DNA from: Nymphaea colorata
Taxonomy: Eukaryota > Streptophyta > Magnoliopsida > Nymphaeales > Nymphaeaceae
Assembly: GCF_008831285.2 (NCBI RefSeq)
Contig: NC_045143.1
Coordinates: forward strand, 6,025,503 to 6,085,502
Length of the DNA: 60,000 bases
Direction of reading: 5' to 3'
The notes beneath the pieces are model-generated. The model was not told where the DNA came from and did no database searches. It worked only from the letters and a program-made list of their open reading frames with translations. Made by a program: the position numbers and the translations under genes. This document shows positions 35,484 to 47,900 of this stretch, in pieces. How positions within the stretch are numbered: the first letter of the stretch is position 1; each line of letters starts with the position of its first letter.

Positions 35484-38100
35484 TTAATGAGTGTGCACAC
35501 ACACACACACACATACATATGCCTCATAATGTACACATATACACACCATATATGCTAAAAATATAATTGGCAAAAGCAAAGCCTTTTGCAGCAATAAACA
35601 AGGCAGTGAAGAGAACAGCCAAAACTGTGCTGGCATCTTTATTGGTGAGCTGCAATGTGGGAGGACTCAAAAGCAAAGACAAGCCATTTCCATGATTTGG
35701 TTGCATAATTTCCTTTCTTGGTTTCCTTTGGGGGAAGACTCCATTCCTCTCAAGGACAAGCAGACCAGCTGAAAGTCATTGGTTGGGTGGACCTAACCCA
35801 GCTGGAAAATGGCCAAGATTCTGTAGCCCAGACCCAAAACAGCTGGACTTGAGTTGGGTCCAGCCAAAAATTTCATGGAGTTTCAAAATCTTGCTTCAAT
35901 TTCATACATATGAATATCTCAATCATTGATGCTTGCAGATAATTTGTCATGTTAAAAAAAATATGATATGTCTGCAAGGAAAATCCACAAGATATAAGTT
36001 CACAAAAAACACGTCTTATTCGATTAAAAGGTGTATAAAACGTGAAAAACAAGCCAGCTATGTAAAACATAAAAAAACACATCTTAAAAAGAAACACCAA
36101 ACATAATAAAAGGCAAATAACGAGTATAATACGCACATAACATGTGTTTTTTTCATAATTTTATTATTTTTTATTTTTTCATATTTTCTAACATTTGTTA
36201 AATGTTTTAATTTTTCTTTTAAATTTGGCGAGATTTTTTTGATATATATAACTTTGCCATATTATACTCGAGAAATCTCTTACCATATAATATCCGTACA
36301 TGATATATATGACAATGGAGCCTAAAACTAAACATGCGGAGGGGGATAAGCCTCGAAAGAACCACCTAAAGGTAATCAAACAAGGTGAATGAATAAATGT
36401 GTATTTTCAATTCTTATGGGAAGACGAAGTGGGTTATATACGCTTCCATGGTGCATGAAAGTTTGCCTGCGATGTTGGATAGAAAATTTTCTATTCATTA
36501 AGGCTCCATTTTTTCACTCGACCTTGTATGTTAGAAACAAACAGGAAACCAAACAAGGTGGAAATTTCACCTTCCAAAAGAAATCGGAGAAAATTTCACT
36601 GCATTTCTTTACCTTTCTTTTCCTGATTACCACTGGTTCTTCAGCTTCTTGGGGATGGATGGGGCCCGCATAATGACTGTTTGGACCCCACGTCCCATAG
36701 ATCCACGATCCACAGTCCTGGTATTGCTGGTGGGGTGTTTGTTCTCACCATCACCATGCTGTAATTAGCAATTTTCAGTTGTTGGGACTTCTTCAAAAAT
36801 CCCCAAAAGGTGCTCCAAAAGACAAAAACAGTTCCTTTCCAATATTTTATGTCATTGGCATGCGATAATATATGCTCATTTCCCATTATTTTCCAGCTGT
36901 GCATGCAAGAAAAGCAAATCTATATATATATATATAAGAAATGAGACCTTTTCTCATTTTCCAAGCTGGGAAGTTGATAGCACTATGAACATACGGACCC
37001 ACTTTTTCTTCTTTAAATGCTTTATGATAACCGAACCGATTCAAAATGAGAATCGTTTCTCTGGTTTTCTCATGTGTTTGGTAAGAAGGACATTGTGTTT
37101 TTGTAATTTATAATCCTTGGAACATTTTGTTCTTGTTTGAACAACTATGTGGCGATTATGGATGTTATTTTATGCCGAGCAATGCAGGTTAAGTTTAATC
37201 ACCTCTCATAAGGTATACACTTGATGGTATAGTTTGGTAAATTTTTAAAAATTAAAAAAAAAATAAAATAGAAAAAAATTAAAATAAGTGAGAATCTAAT
37301 AACACAAACATAAAAAAATAATAGATTTACAATAAATAAAAAATTGAAAATGAAAAAAATTGTTTGACATTGAAAAAACTAAAAAAACACTTTAGAAATG
37401 CATTTTTTTCGATTCTAACGTTTTTTTTCTAAAAAACTTGTTTTTTTAAGTTTTAAACGACTATTAATTTATTGTGTTTTTTTTTTTCGTTCCTTTCCTA
37501 TATGTCACACTTGGAGTACTGTTATAAATGAGTTAGATTTAATAAAAAGGTCTTGATATACTTTTATTTGGAGGATGCATTAAAAGGTGTGTTTTAAAAG
37601 ATCATCATTTAAACACACTGAAAATCTCAATAACTTGGATCTTAAATCTACGTTACTTGGACTTTAAATCTACCCATATGAGATATGGGGTGAAACAAAC
37701 ACACCTTTATCAAACTAGGAAAATAATCCGATACGGGTTTGGATGGCCTGTCCGAGTCTCTCGGGAAACAAACTGAAAAACCGGTTGCTGAAAGCGGCGG
37801 GAAACGATTCGCCCTACTAAGGAAACGGAAAAGTAGAAAAAGGAAGGAAAGGATTCCTTCAGGCGCGCGGGTCCCACCCCTAACAGCAGTTAGTCCGGTC
37901 ACCGAAAGGGTTTACAAAAGCTTCAGAAGCTTTCAACATCAAGCCTGCTTTCGATATTATGCCACGTAGCGCCTGCTCAGAATTTCTCGACCTGAAAATG
38001 GTTTTATAATTTACCAAAATTCTAATAGTTCTCCGGCTTGATTTTTGGGTGTGAATGTTGGCCACGAAACTGTTGAACCGAAAGGAACCCCGCCCACCCT
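35484..38100. other. Intergenic DNA upstream of the AG-peptide gene
   Basis: Mostly AT-rich with no supported gene, becoming GC-richer from about 37730 toward the promoter. Confidence 0.5.
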
Positions 38101-38107
38101 TATAAAT
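38101..38107 (+). promoter_or_regulatory. TATA box of the AG-peptide gene
   Basis: tataaat in the context cgcccaccctTATAAATAcc lies 117 bp upstream of the ATG, giving a predicted start near 38130 and a 5' UTR of about 85-90 nt. Confidence 0.7.
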
Positions 38108-38217
38108 ACCAGGACCTCCTCTTCTTCCCAACGCCACCGTTCCTTCTGCTATTCCCTGCTACTTGCTCTTCCTTCTCTGCCCATACAAAACCCTAACCCT
38201 TTCTCTTATTCGGTCCG

Positions 38218-38427
38218 ATGGCGATTTCCAGAAGCTTCCTCGACTCGCTTCTCATGGCGGTTGTCCTAGTCGCTTCTCTCTTGGCGACCGCTGGCGCCGT
38301 CGGCTCTCCGGCTTCGTCTCCGGCGCCGAGTCCCGACAGCGGCGACGCTACGTCACTTTTCCCGGCATTTGCTTCCTGCCTCGTCGCCTGCTTGGCTGCC
38401 TTCTTCTTTGGATCCCTGTTCCACTGA
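38218..38427 (+). CDS. Arabinogalactan peptide (AG-peptide), 69 aa, GPI-anchored type
   Basis: A single uninterrupted ORF from the first ATG after the TATA box. Residues 1-28 are a signal peptide (MAISRSFLDSLLMAVVLVAS, then LLATAGAV). The short mature part has alternating Pro next to Ala or Ser (SPASSPAPSPDSG, about 30-42), the context for Pro hydroxylation and O-arabinogalactan addition. A C-terminal hydrophobic tail (LFPAFASCLVACLAAFFFGS) fits a GPI-anchor signal. Length and architecture match AGP16/20/22-type peptides, which sit on the outer plasma membrane and cell wall; individual functions are poorly known. The gene is the left arm of a large palindrome whose right arm holds a broken inverted copy. 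Confidence 0.9.
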   Translation: MAISRSFLDSLLMAVVLVASLLATAGAVGSPASSPAPSPDSGDATSLFPAFASCLVACLAAFFFGSLFH

Positions 38428-39413
38428 GACTCGGGCTTCTGAGAGTTTATGTCGATGCGGTCTAGATGATCCTATTTTGTAGAGTTTTTTGCTTATATAT
38501 ACATCGGTTTCTGTTTTGTTTTGGAGTCTTCATTCTGGTTATGTACAGAGAGATGAGATATAGATATAGAGAATAAGAAAGAAGAGGGGATCGCGTTTTT
38601 GCGATCCTGCTTTCTCTTTCTCACTTCTATTTCTTGTTCCCCCTTTTTGGTTAGTGGTGGTTATCATGTGTTGGGTCTTCATTCTTGGTCTACGAGATGT
38701 ATTGTTGACATTCTGGAGTTTTGCCCCTTTCGGAGCTTACGATGTAGACTTGTTTTGCTATATGGTATTTGTTTCTCTCTTTTCGGCCATTTCTGTTGGT
38801 ATGAGACGATGTGGTGTCTTTGGCTTCAAGATATCTGATGGGATTTCAGGGTTTTCGATGTGGTTCAATGTGTTTTTTCTTTTTGTCTCTTTTCCTTCTT
38901 TTCTCTCCTGTTAGATTTCTGCTTGTCAGGGACAGCGGGACTCCTTCGCTGATAAGTTGGTGATTTAGAGAATGCTGCAATTGCTGGTGTTTCCGATGTT
39001 CGTTTCCTTTAAACCTCCCGGTTCTAGTGGACGCACTGTTAGCCTTCTAGCCTAGCCTTTTTTGCCCAAACAAACGGCTCCTTCAAACAAAACGGCCCTT
39101 TTGAGACGAGACAGCTGAGTGTTTGAGCCATCTGCTTGGTTCCGTGAAGTATAAGGATCAATGGTTTCGACTGTTTTTCTTTTATATGGTTGCTTTATTC
39201 TATTTCAGTTAAAAATTTTGGTGGGTACATGACAGATGGGATGATTGAAATAGACTGTTCCTGCGTTGAAAACTGGTGTGCCTTTTCTCATTGGACAAGA
39301 TGAACATTTGAGCACAATGTTGACTCATGAATCATGAGAACAGGCGTCTTTTTTTTTACAGCCTGTTTACGCGGTAAACGTACCACTCTGAGAAGAGAAA
39401 GTGCCAATCGATA

Positions 39414-39520
39414 TGAATAGAGTTATTTTCTGAAAGTGGTCGTCGAGTAGTTTTCTTTTTTCACAAGTAAATTTTTGATACGAATAGAGTTCTCCTTTTC
39501 TAAAAGTGGTCGTTGAATAT
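39414..39520. repeat. Imperfect tandem duplication, ~68-bp period
   Basis: gaatagagttattttctgaaagtggtcgtcgagta and gaatagagttctccttttctaaaagtggtcgttga start 68 bp apart. I did not find the pair in the opposite arm. Confidence 0.75.
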
Positions 39521-40139
39521 ATGTATATTTTTCAAGGCGGTCTCCTCGTGGGGCTTGAATCACAAGTAAATTTTACATAACGGATTGCCTGTTCACACTC
39601 ATCTTTCTGATGCAATTCTCAAGTTACTTAACGACAAAGTTTTGCGGAATAATCCGCGGTATTTCTATGGATATTTTGACAAAGCTTTCATCTGAACAAA
39701 TATGAGGTGCTCTATTTTATAACTAGCTGTGCGAGTTTCCAGAGGAAAAAGGTTAATGACATAGTGTGTCTCATGTCATGGGCACGTTTTATTAAGTGAA
39801 GATGATCACTAGAATAAGCTTTTAGCCATTTTAACCACCCAATAAAAACATGGATCTCTCAATCTTCATTTTCCTATACAGGAGGCTTGAATTTTGATTT
39901 TTCTTACAATCAACGCAAAAAAAAAAGGAATTTAAAAAAGATAGGATTTCCGCTTAACAAGAAGGCACCATTTCGAATAAGGAAAACCCTGGTAACTTCC
40001 TATTCCTACCACTAAGGAGCCCTAATATATATTAGCCCTAATGCCTTGCCGATGGATTTTTCCAAGAACGGTGGAGAAGTCTTACATTCATTCCATTGTG
40101 CGCATTCTGCTGCTTTAACTTTCTCATGGTATTATATTT

Positions 40140-41840
40140 AAGGCATTATTGCCCCTAAGTGGATTTTTTACAAGTTATTGAAAAGGGTACCTTCTTGTCA
40201 AGCGGATTTTTTAAATTTATTTTTTTGGTTTTATTTATAAAAACTTGAAATTTACTTAATAAAACATGCCCATTTCATGTGACACACTGTTTCATTAACC
40301 TTTTTCCTTTCGCTACACAGCTTTTGCCGTGTTTCTCAAAGGAAAACATTCAAGTTAGATATTATAACTTCAAAGAAAAATCTTGAATACCTTCATGATA
40401 GGCAGACTTTGTCGCTTGACTGTAGGTTAAATAGTGAATCTGAATTAGACCCTCATGTTTGTTTCGATGAAATCTTTGTAAAAAAACATTTGAGATATAG
40501 CCAATTTTTGAAAGAAATTCGACTAGATTTTGATGTTAAGAAGCAACTCGAGAATGCACATTGGAAAGATGAGAGTTGCTGGCTTAACAGGCAATGTTTT
40601 ATGTAGGTTAAGTGGATATTGCAAAAATAACTTGTGATTCAAGCCTCGGCGGAGGCACCATGCAGGCATGCACAAATGTTCATCTTGTCTAAGAAGAGAA
40701 AGGGCACACCAGTTTTCAACGCAGGAGCATTCTATTTCGATTATCAACAGAAGTAAAAAGAAAAGATCCAACCGTCGGGAAAAGAATGAAAGAAACCATT
40801 GATCCTACTTGATGAACCAAGCTTGCATCGTCCAAACACTTGTCTGGAAAGAGCTGCTTTGTTTAAGGAGTCGTTAGTCAGGCCAAAAAACAGTTCAGAC
40901 GTGAAAGGCTAGAAGAATAAACAATCTGTTTACTCCAAGCAAGAGCTTTTCAGAGATTGTTTGGTAGTTGGAACACTTTGTGGGTGTTTTATAAATCCAT
41001 CCCAAAAATTGAAACAAAACATTCATAAAGTATTCCATTTGCCAAACGACCCAAAAAAAAGCCGAACAATTGAAACACCACTGGACCTGACATTCTCTAA
41101 ATCACCAGCTTATCAGCGAAGGGATTCTCGCTAATAACATTGGAGTGTCTAACAAGCTGAAATCTATCATGAAGGGAAAGATGAAAAGAAGCAAAACTAG
41201 AAGCACTTTGTACCACTTGCCCTTCCCCATCACGTATCAAGAAGCCAAAGAAACTATATCGGGACATACCAACCGAGAAAAGACCGGAAAAGAGAGAAAC
41301 AAATACCATATAGCAAAAACAAGTATATAACATAAGCTCCGGAATGAGCAAAACTTTAACATCATCACATAGAAATCGACCAAGAATGGAACCCCGCACG
41401 TCGCGTCCGCCACTAAACCAAAACAGGGAAAAAACGAAACAGGATCACTAAAATGCGACCCCGTCCTGTTTCTTACTCTCTATATCTGTATCTCATCCAT
41501 CTGTACAGAACCAAAAGGATGGCTTTGAGGCAAGATAGACTCCAGTGGATATACAAGTGAGAAAGCTCGATAAAAGAGAATAGGATAATCTAGACTGCAT
41601 AGACTTAGACTCTAAGAAGCTTGAATCCTTGGGTGGCACAAGAGCCCAAGGAGGAGACAGATAGGAAGTGAATGCCGGAACAAGTGATGCAGAGGGGCAT
41701 CGCCGTTGCCGGAGCTTGGCCTGGCGATAAGGCCAGAGAGTCGACGGTGCCAACCGTCACCAAGAGAAGAGAGATGACGACAACTGCCCTGAGAAGCGAG
41801 GCCTGGAAGCTTCTGGGAACACAACCCAAAAGAAAAAAGA
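40140..41840 (-). repeat. Right arm of the AG-peptide palindrome
   Basis: Inverted partner of 38200-39990, carrying the AG-peptide pseudogene at its outer end and 3'-UTR-like sequence at 41095-41600. Confidence 0.85.
41600..41840 (-). pseudogene. Inverted, broken AG-peptide copy
   Basis: Read on the minus strand, RSFQASLLRAVVVISLLLVT matches the signal peptide of the gene at 38218. The DNA around the initiation codon reads gggttgtgttcccagaagc instead of gatggcgatttccagaagc, so the start codon is lost. An indel after the Ala/Pro-rich part shifts the GPI-tail region out of frame (the frame reads GQAPATAMPLCITC). Confidence 0.8.
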
Positions 41841-41949
41841 AAATAGGGGCCAGGGCGTTACTACGTGAGAACAAAAAACATCAGTAAAAGTCCACATTAG
41901 CGAGACATTTCTAAATAAACGTCAGTAGACTACATGTGGCTCCAGCAGT

Positions 41950-42325
41950 GGAATGATAAGAAGTATCAAGTTGGAAATGGTTTCAACCTTGTCATTCTGT
42001 TGCTGGAGTCTTTCTGTGGCGACCTTTTTCTTGATGGCTTGGTGCCTAATTTCATCAATGCAAAATTTTTAGTTCTCATCAAGACACAGTATTATAAGAA
42101 CCATACCTGCACCAAACTCCGTTCACCCAATTATTTTTGCCTATTCTAGTAAATGGTATAGGGCGTATAGAGAGAGAGAGGGAGGGAGAGATCCCACAGA
42201 TTGAAAAGGTTTGGACAAAAAGCAATAGATCCATAGAAAGGGTACAACAAACTTAGTTACCTTTCTAGATCCCTGTATGACATGAAAAACTGGAAGTTTT
42301 AGAAGCGACCATGAACGACTGTTAA
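41950..42325. repeat. Left arm of second palindrome
   Basis: Inverted relative to 42588-43070: ggtaactaagtttgttgtaccctttct appears in opposite orientations at 42646 and 42230-42262, and aagaaccatacctgcaccaa at 42098 is mirrored at 42783-42802. On the minus strand it encodes a coding-like stretch, IDEIRHQAIKKKVATERLQQ, that recurs in the other arm. Confidence 0.85.
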
Positions 42326-42351
42326 GTGGGTGGAGCAACAAAAGCATTGGC

Positions 42352-42519
42352 ATGTTGCTCAAAGCTTTTCCTGTAGATGTACAATTACCTAAGACTGTGT
42401 ATGAGGTTAAGAAGATGATCTCAGACTTGGGGTCTGATTATGAGAAGATAGATATGTGCCTGAGTAACTGCATGCACTTCAATAAAGAGGAACTGATGAA
42501 AGATACATGCGACAGATAA
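42352..42519 (+). pseudogene. CACTA (TNP2-like) transposase fragment in palindrome loop
   Basis: 56 codons include LKAFPVDVQLPKTVYEVKKM and ISDLGSDYEKIDMCLSNCMH. This closely follows the TNP2-type transposase motif with LPKSYYEAKKMI, a DYEKID core, and C..DC. The frame stops at 42519, where the family would continue through a Cys-rich and RWKE-type stretch. No other transposase domain remains. The fragment fills the loop between two inverted arms. Confidence 0.75.
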
Positions 42520-42587
42520 AAGGAAAGGGAAGTGACTTGCGGTTTTGTGCTGCCTTTTGCCTAGAGAGCTTGTAAAAAGCTGCATAA

Positions 42588-43070
42588 CTGCCATTCATGG
42601 TCAGCTGTAAAAGTTCCAGCTTGTCATGGAATTCGGTGACCTAGAAAGGTAACTAAGTTTGTTGTACCCTTTCTACGGATCCATTGCTTTTTGTCTAAAC
42701 CTTTCCAATTTGTGGGCTCTTTCCCTCCCTCTCTCCTCTATACCATTTGCTGGAATTGAAAAAAGTAACTGGGTGACTGGAGTTTGGTGCAGGTATGGTT
42801 CTTAGAAAATTTTCCTATTGTGATCCCATGGATGGTTGCATGGATCCTCCTTTCACATGAGGATTTTTACACCCACCCACCCACATATATATCATGTGCT
42901 TCTCATAGTTCCATTATATAGGTATAACATTGTGTCTTGATGAGCAATGAAATTTTGCATTGATGAAATTAGGCCACCGAGCCTTCAAGAAAAAATCGCC
43001 ACAGAAAGAGTCGAGCAACAAAATGATACAATTGAGACCATTTCCAACATGATACTTCTTATAATTCCCT
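42588..43070. repeat. Right arm of second palindrome
   Basis: Inverted partner of 41950-42325, longer because of an insertion near 42806-42925 (acccacccacccacat, then atatat). On the plus strand 42959-43080 reads IDEIRPPSLQEKIATERVEQ and onward, the counterpart of the left-arm coding-like stretch. Confidence 0.85.
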
Positions 43071-44907
43071 TCTTATCACCTGTCAGTCGTTTAACTTTAG
43101 AACCATAGAAAGAGCTGACAATCAGTGCGTGTGCATGACATGGAGCATGTAATTGCATTCACACTGTTAAACATTGGAAAAAGCAGAAAACCAACAAGTA
43201 ACAATCAGCCGATAGCAGCACCAACCCATTCTTAGTTATCTACTAAATCGGCAAAAGGTTAGCATTGTTACTGAATATGTTAACATACAACAGAGAACAA
43301 CCTCCTTCCATCTCTATGGCTATGGTGGTAGATAGTTGACAGATGAGTGTGGATCACTACTCTGCGCTCGCAAGGAAGTCGAAAACAACATGTTTTCTAA
43401 AACTACACGCCTCCACTCTGTTTGCACGACAATATTCAAATCAGCTGCCAACAATCTCGTTGGGATCTTTCATGGACTCCAAATTGAAAGTTTCAAGCTA
43501 GTTTGCACATCTAAAAAAGTAAAACTAAGAAGCATATATAGTTGGGCATTCGAAATACATGCGTATTGTTAGGAAACTATAAAAACACGTAAACGTCAGT
43601 GAATACATCCATTTACTCGTCAATGAATACAATCCATGGAGGCTCTGTCGTCAGTGAATTTACAGAGGTTTTGCAGCATTTCTTTATCTACGAGTCTATT
43701 AAACTTTGTAACAACAAAACCATGAAAAAACTCAATAAACTTGATCCATCTATTTTCGTCTGTCCATGGCTTGTATTTCACAAGAGGCGGTGTGTGGCCA
43801 ATCACGAGGAGCTCGCTTTGCTGCTGACCTATGCGAACCTTGCACTTTCACAGATTTCCTGATTCTCCTCCTTAAATGTTCAGGAGAATCACATGACCCT
43901 CCACAGTCAAAGGCGACAGTGTGGCAGAAGTTAAATAGATAATCCTGGGCGTTCTTCGGAAAATTGTGTCGTTTGAAAAAGTGCATATTTGGCCTTCTAA
44001 AAGCTGGTCGAATTATATTAATTCACAGATCGCGCTGGATACATTACATGCCAAATCTTATCTTGTTTTGCGAATGAATGAACGGTTGTCCTTGTTTACA
44101 CAACTATCCACGGGAAACCGCAACATGATTTGATGCCAAAAGGCATTGACAGCGAGAAAATTGTTCCATCTTTACAGCAAAAGTAGTCCATTTTTCACAA
44201 GGAAAATGATCCTCCAGATTCGGTAAGTTCATTGGAGTGTTGGCATCTTATGGTTCAAATGAGGCCTCCATAATTTTTGGAAATCTACTAACCACAATGA
44301 TCTGTTCATCAAATGCTTATCACATGAATTTCATGGGGCATAAGACTGCTTCGGTGATTTATCCATGATTCTTAGAACTTTTTGATGTTTTTGAGTATTT
44401 TCAACTGATCAGCACTTGTCTGCAACATGGATTCATCCACATGTACTCATATTTAGTGAATACAGTTGATAAGCAGAGCAATACTGTTGTCTTGTTGACC
44501 CAGTATGGTTTCACTATGGCAACAAGGGAAGAACTGCCCCCTAGGATTATAAAGGATTACAAGTAAAGAATGGAGAAACTCTACTGTTTTTCGTGTCCAT
44601 GAAATGCGAGAATTAAAAAGCGGTTGACCAAAATGAAAAGATTCAGTACTGAAAATTAACTTTAACGCAAACAGAAACCAGACAGTGCAATGCGCTGCAT
44701 TTGTCCTGACGTTCCAAGATTAAGCTGAAAGGATCAAAGTTCTTACAGCATAATCAATTTATGAAGCATGATTTCAAGTGTGGTTATGGCATCCAGGGAG
44801 CAGGTATTGAAGGTAATAATGTACACTGATTTAATAGTGTTCAGAGTTTGAAACAAGTTAACGTCTGATATTTCTCTTCAGCTGGTGAAGCTTTGATTGA
44901 CGAGGAT
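43071..44907. other. Intergenic DNA 3' of the ILR1-like gene
   Basis: Open frames of 60-90 codons at 43599-43990 exist on both strands but match no family I recognise and have no splice or start context. The 3' UTR of the amidohydrolase gene probably occupies the last few hundred bases. Confidence 0.5.
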
Positions 44908-47900
44908 TTACAACTCATCATGGACCTTTCCTGCAGACGACGGTGAGTTAGGATGTAATTCCAGAAGATACCTTGTTGCCAAGGATGCCTGCAGAACAGC
45001 GCCTATAGGAAGCACATCTTCATTGACAATGAAGGATGGCGAGTGTGAAGGTTGAAGTGGCCCTAATGATTCATTCTTCATGCCAACAAAGCAATAGAAT
45101 GCTGGTATCTGCTCTGCAAAGAATGCAAAATCTTCTGAACCCATTAATGGCTGCATGTCTTTGATGATGTTATTTGCACCTAGAATATCCCCTGCAACTT
45201 TTTGAAAGTGTTCATGTAAAGATTTGTCATTGACTGTGACAGGGAAGAAAGGGAATTCCTTTTCAATAAAGTTTACAGTTGCACTACATCTTTGAACTGA
45301 TGATTGCCCCACGATGACCTGTGGAACAAAGGAGGATCAAAGGTTAAATCTTTAAACAGAAGGCAAATTGTATGGTCTACCGGAGCATCTACCTCCTGGA
45401 TTCGCTGCTTGAGTTGACTGAAACTTTCCTTTGAGAACGCTCGGAAAGTGCCCCCTATTGTTACAGAATCAGGAATGACATTGAATGCACCACCACCTTG
45501 AAATTTTGCAACCGTCACTACCTGCACATGACCAAAATTTTCATCAAAATATCTGACTTGAAGCAAGTATTAGGCAACTAAACACCAGCAGAAACATTCG
45601 GGCACACTTGGCACGCCTTTTTTTCACATTTCTAGTGAATGTTTATAGTTTCTGCTTGATGAATTTGATGCTGTATCAACAAATGAACATAGAAATTATT
45701 GTTTGTGGGTTGTAAAAATAAAGTCCATCTGCATATGTTTGGGAGAGAAACTTCAGATAAACGATGCAATATTAAAGACCTGGCTTCAAATTCAGGTGAT
45801 TGGGCAATTTATTTGTAATAACAGTGTTGGATCCTCCAGATGGCTGTTACTGGTTGGAATCATGAACCCTTATTTTTGGTGGAAAGAAGTAGCATTTTAA
45901 ATACTGATCTATAACCCTGTACACGACAATAAAGGAACATGAACATATGATTTACCTAACTTTGTGGTTTAGAAGCCCCTAGAAACAAGAAATAAACGAT
46001 CTTCTTCATATGTGAGAAACAGAAAATTAGAGTATCACAGTAAACTTCAGACATATTGTCCACATATCGTCTAGCCTTCTTTTTTTGTCTGTGCATGTGA
46101 ATGGACATTGCTCAATAAGCAAATCCTCCTACATTCCATAAAACCACTTGAACTCCTAAAAAATTATTGCATGGGCATTACAACAGTTCAACAATAAACT
46201 GGAAAAAATTAGTCAATATCCTGATTCTGACATCATGGTACAGAAAAATCTTCTTGATGAATTACCTGGAATTACAGATCATACTCAGAATTATGCATTG
46301 AAATGCAGCAAAATTCCCAAAAAAAGAGTGACGAAAACAATAAGTACCTGGGAGTCCAAGGGATCAGCTTCCCTTGAAACAATGTGTTGCAAACTAACAA
46401 TGACATTAGATGCAGCTAATATTGGGTCTATTGAATGCTGAGGAATAGCTGCATGACCACCTTTTCCACTTATGACTGCCTCAAAGAAGCCACTTCCAGC
46501 CATAATTGGACCAGACCTAGATGAAACCTTTCCAAGTGGAACGGAAGTAGAGACATGCATTCCAAAAATAGCCTCAACATTTTCTAAAGCTCCAGCTTCT
46601 ACCATTTTCTTGGCTCCTGCACCACCTTCTTCAGCTGGTTGAAAAATGAGAACAACAGTTCCCTGTGTAAAACATAGCAGAGCTGATAACATCATTCCCT
46701 TAAAACATAAAAATTTATCCACATTGAGGAAGGGAAGAAGCAAAAAAATCTAGCTTGATATTGCAGTAATGTAGCATATCAAGATTTAGGCAGCTACCAC
46801 AACAGGTATTTAACACGTCTCTTTCCACGTTCTGTCATTTGTGGTAGACAAAGATAATCAATGGAAAAAATTCAAACCTAAAGAAATTAAATTGTTTATC
46901 AGCACAAGTTTCACTTCGCAGTTTTTAGAATAAACAATTCTATTTCCAGTTACAACTGAATAGTACAATGATATAGGGAATGATAAGCATGACAAGTTTT
47001 GTCCTTAACAATAAGGACAATTTATGGACAGACTGAGACATGAAACTTAATGTGCTACTGGTAGGTGTATGAGACTTTTCAATTGCAAGCAAAGCTTTAA
47101 TTGGAAAAACATACAATACATTGAAGACAGCATAGTTACAGCACATAGAATCGGCTCATGTATGGGTTAGAAAAATTGAGAAAGTGACCAGTTTCACAGG
47201 CTGTATATGGATAAAACATCAAACGTGACATAACTTGTCTGAAACTCTAAACCAGATGCAAACATTAATTTTTGTTGACAAAAATAATTTGTCATGAATT
47301 ACTTTAAGCTAAAAAAGCACAAGTTAGACATAAAAAATGAATCTATAACTCAAGTACATTGGAATGCAATATTCTGCCAAGCTTCAGCATAACCACCTGC
47401 CCAATCAGGAGGCTGCAAGTGCATCAATTATTAGTAAGTGATTAACAAACAGTTTCACAAACAACGATCAAGATAATCTTCGGTCATGAAGTTGCCTCAA
47501 ATGCTACATGATTTAGAAGGCTCTCTTTCAAACTCATGAATGTTTCAGAAACAGCCAATAAATGCAGTAAACAACAGTAAGCACACAAGCATATAAATTC
47601 TGGTGCTTTTGAATAACTTTGAAATTCAAATATGCACACTGTGTTCCTAATGTCAGTCCACTTTAGTTTGTAAGCATGCTACCAGTCATGCTGAAGGAGG
47701 TGAACAAAGAACCAGCATAAACCACCTAAGGCCAACCTTAAAATCCACTCACCCAATAGGCTAATGCCACATGTTCCTGAATTCCGTCTTAGACTCTGGA
47801 GGCACTCACTATTAAAAACCTGCCCAATTTACACTAACATAATATCCTCCAAATACAGTTCTTACTTGATCACACCCTTACCTAAGCAAACAAAGACATC

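Larger units (their letters stand above)
38200..39990 (+). repeat. Left arm of ~3.6-kb imperfect palindrome (AG-peptide gene + downstream)
   Basis: It pairs with 40140-41840 in inverted orientation. Matching stretches include the coding start, the 3' UTR (gagatatagatatagagaataag versus gagatacagatatagagagtaag), ttgctatatggtatttg, cttcgctgataag, gcgttgaaaactggtgtgcc, gcttgaatcacaagt, aaaggttaatga and gcttaacaagaaggcacc. By eye roughly three quarters to four fifths of positions match, with indels. The spacer is about 150 bp. Confidence 0.85.

Noticed and set aside
38599-38914. Open frames downstream of the AG-peptide gene with partners at 41097-41399
   Set aside because: The peptide similarity between the two regions comes from the inverted duplication of the 3' flank. 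The frames contain mismatches and indels and have no start context.
43599-43990. Overlapping open frames of 78-87 codons on both strands
   Set aside because: No recognisable family, no splice signals, and both strands open equally.
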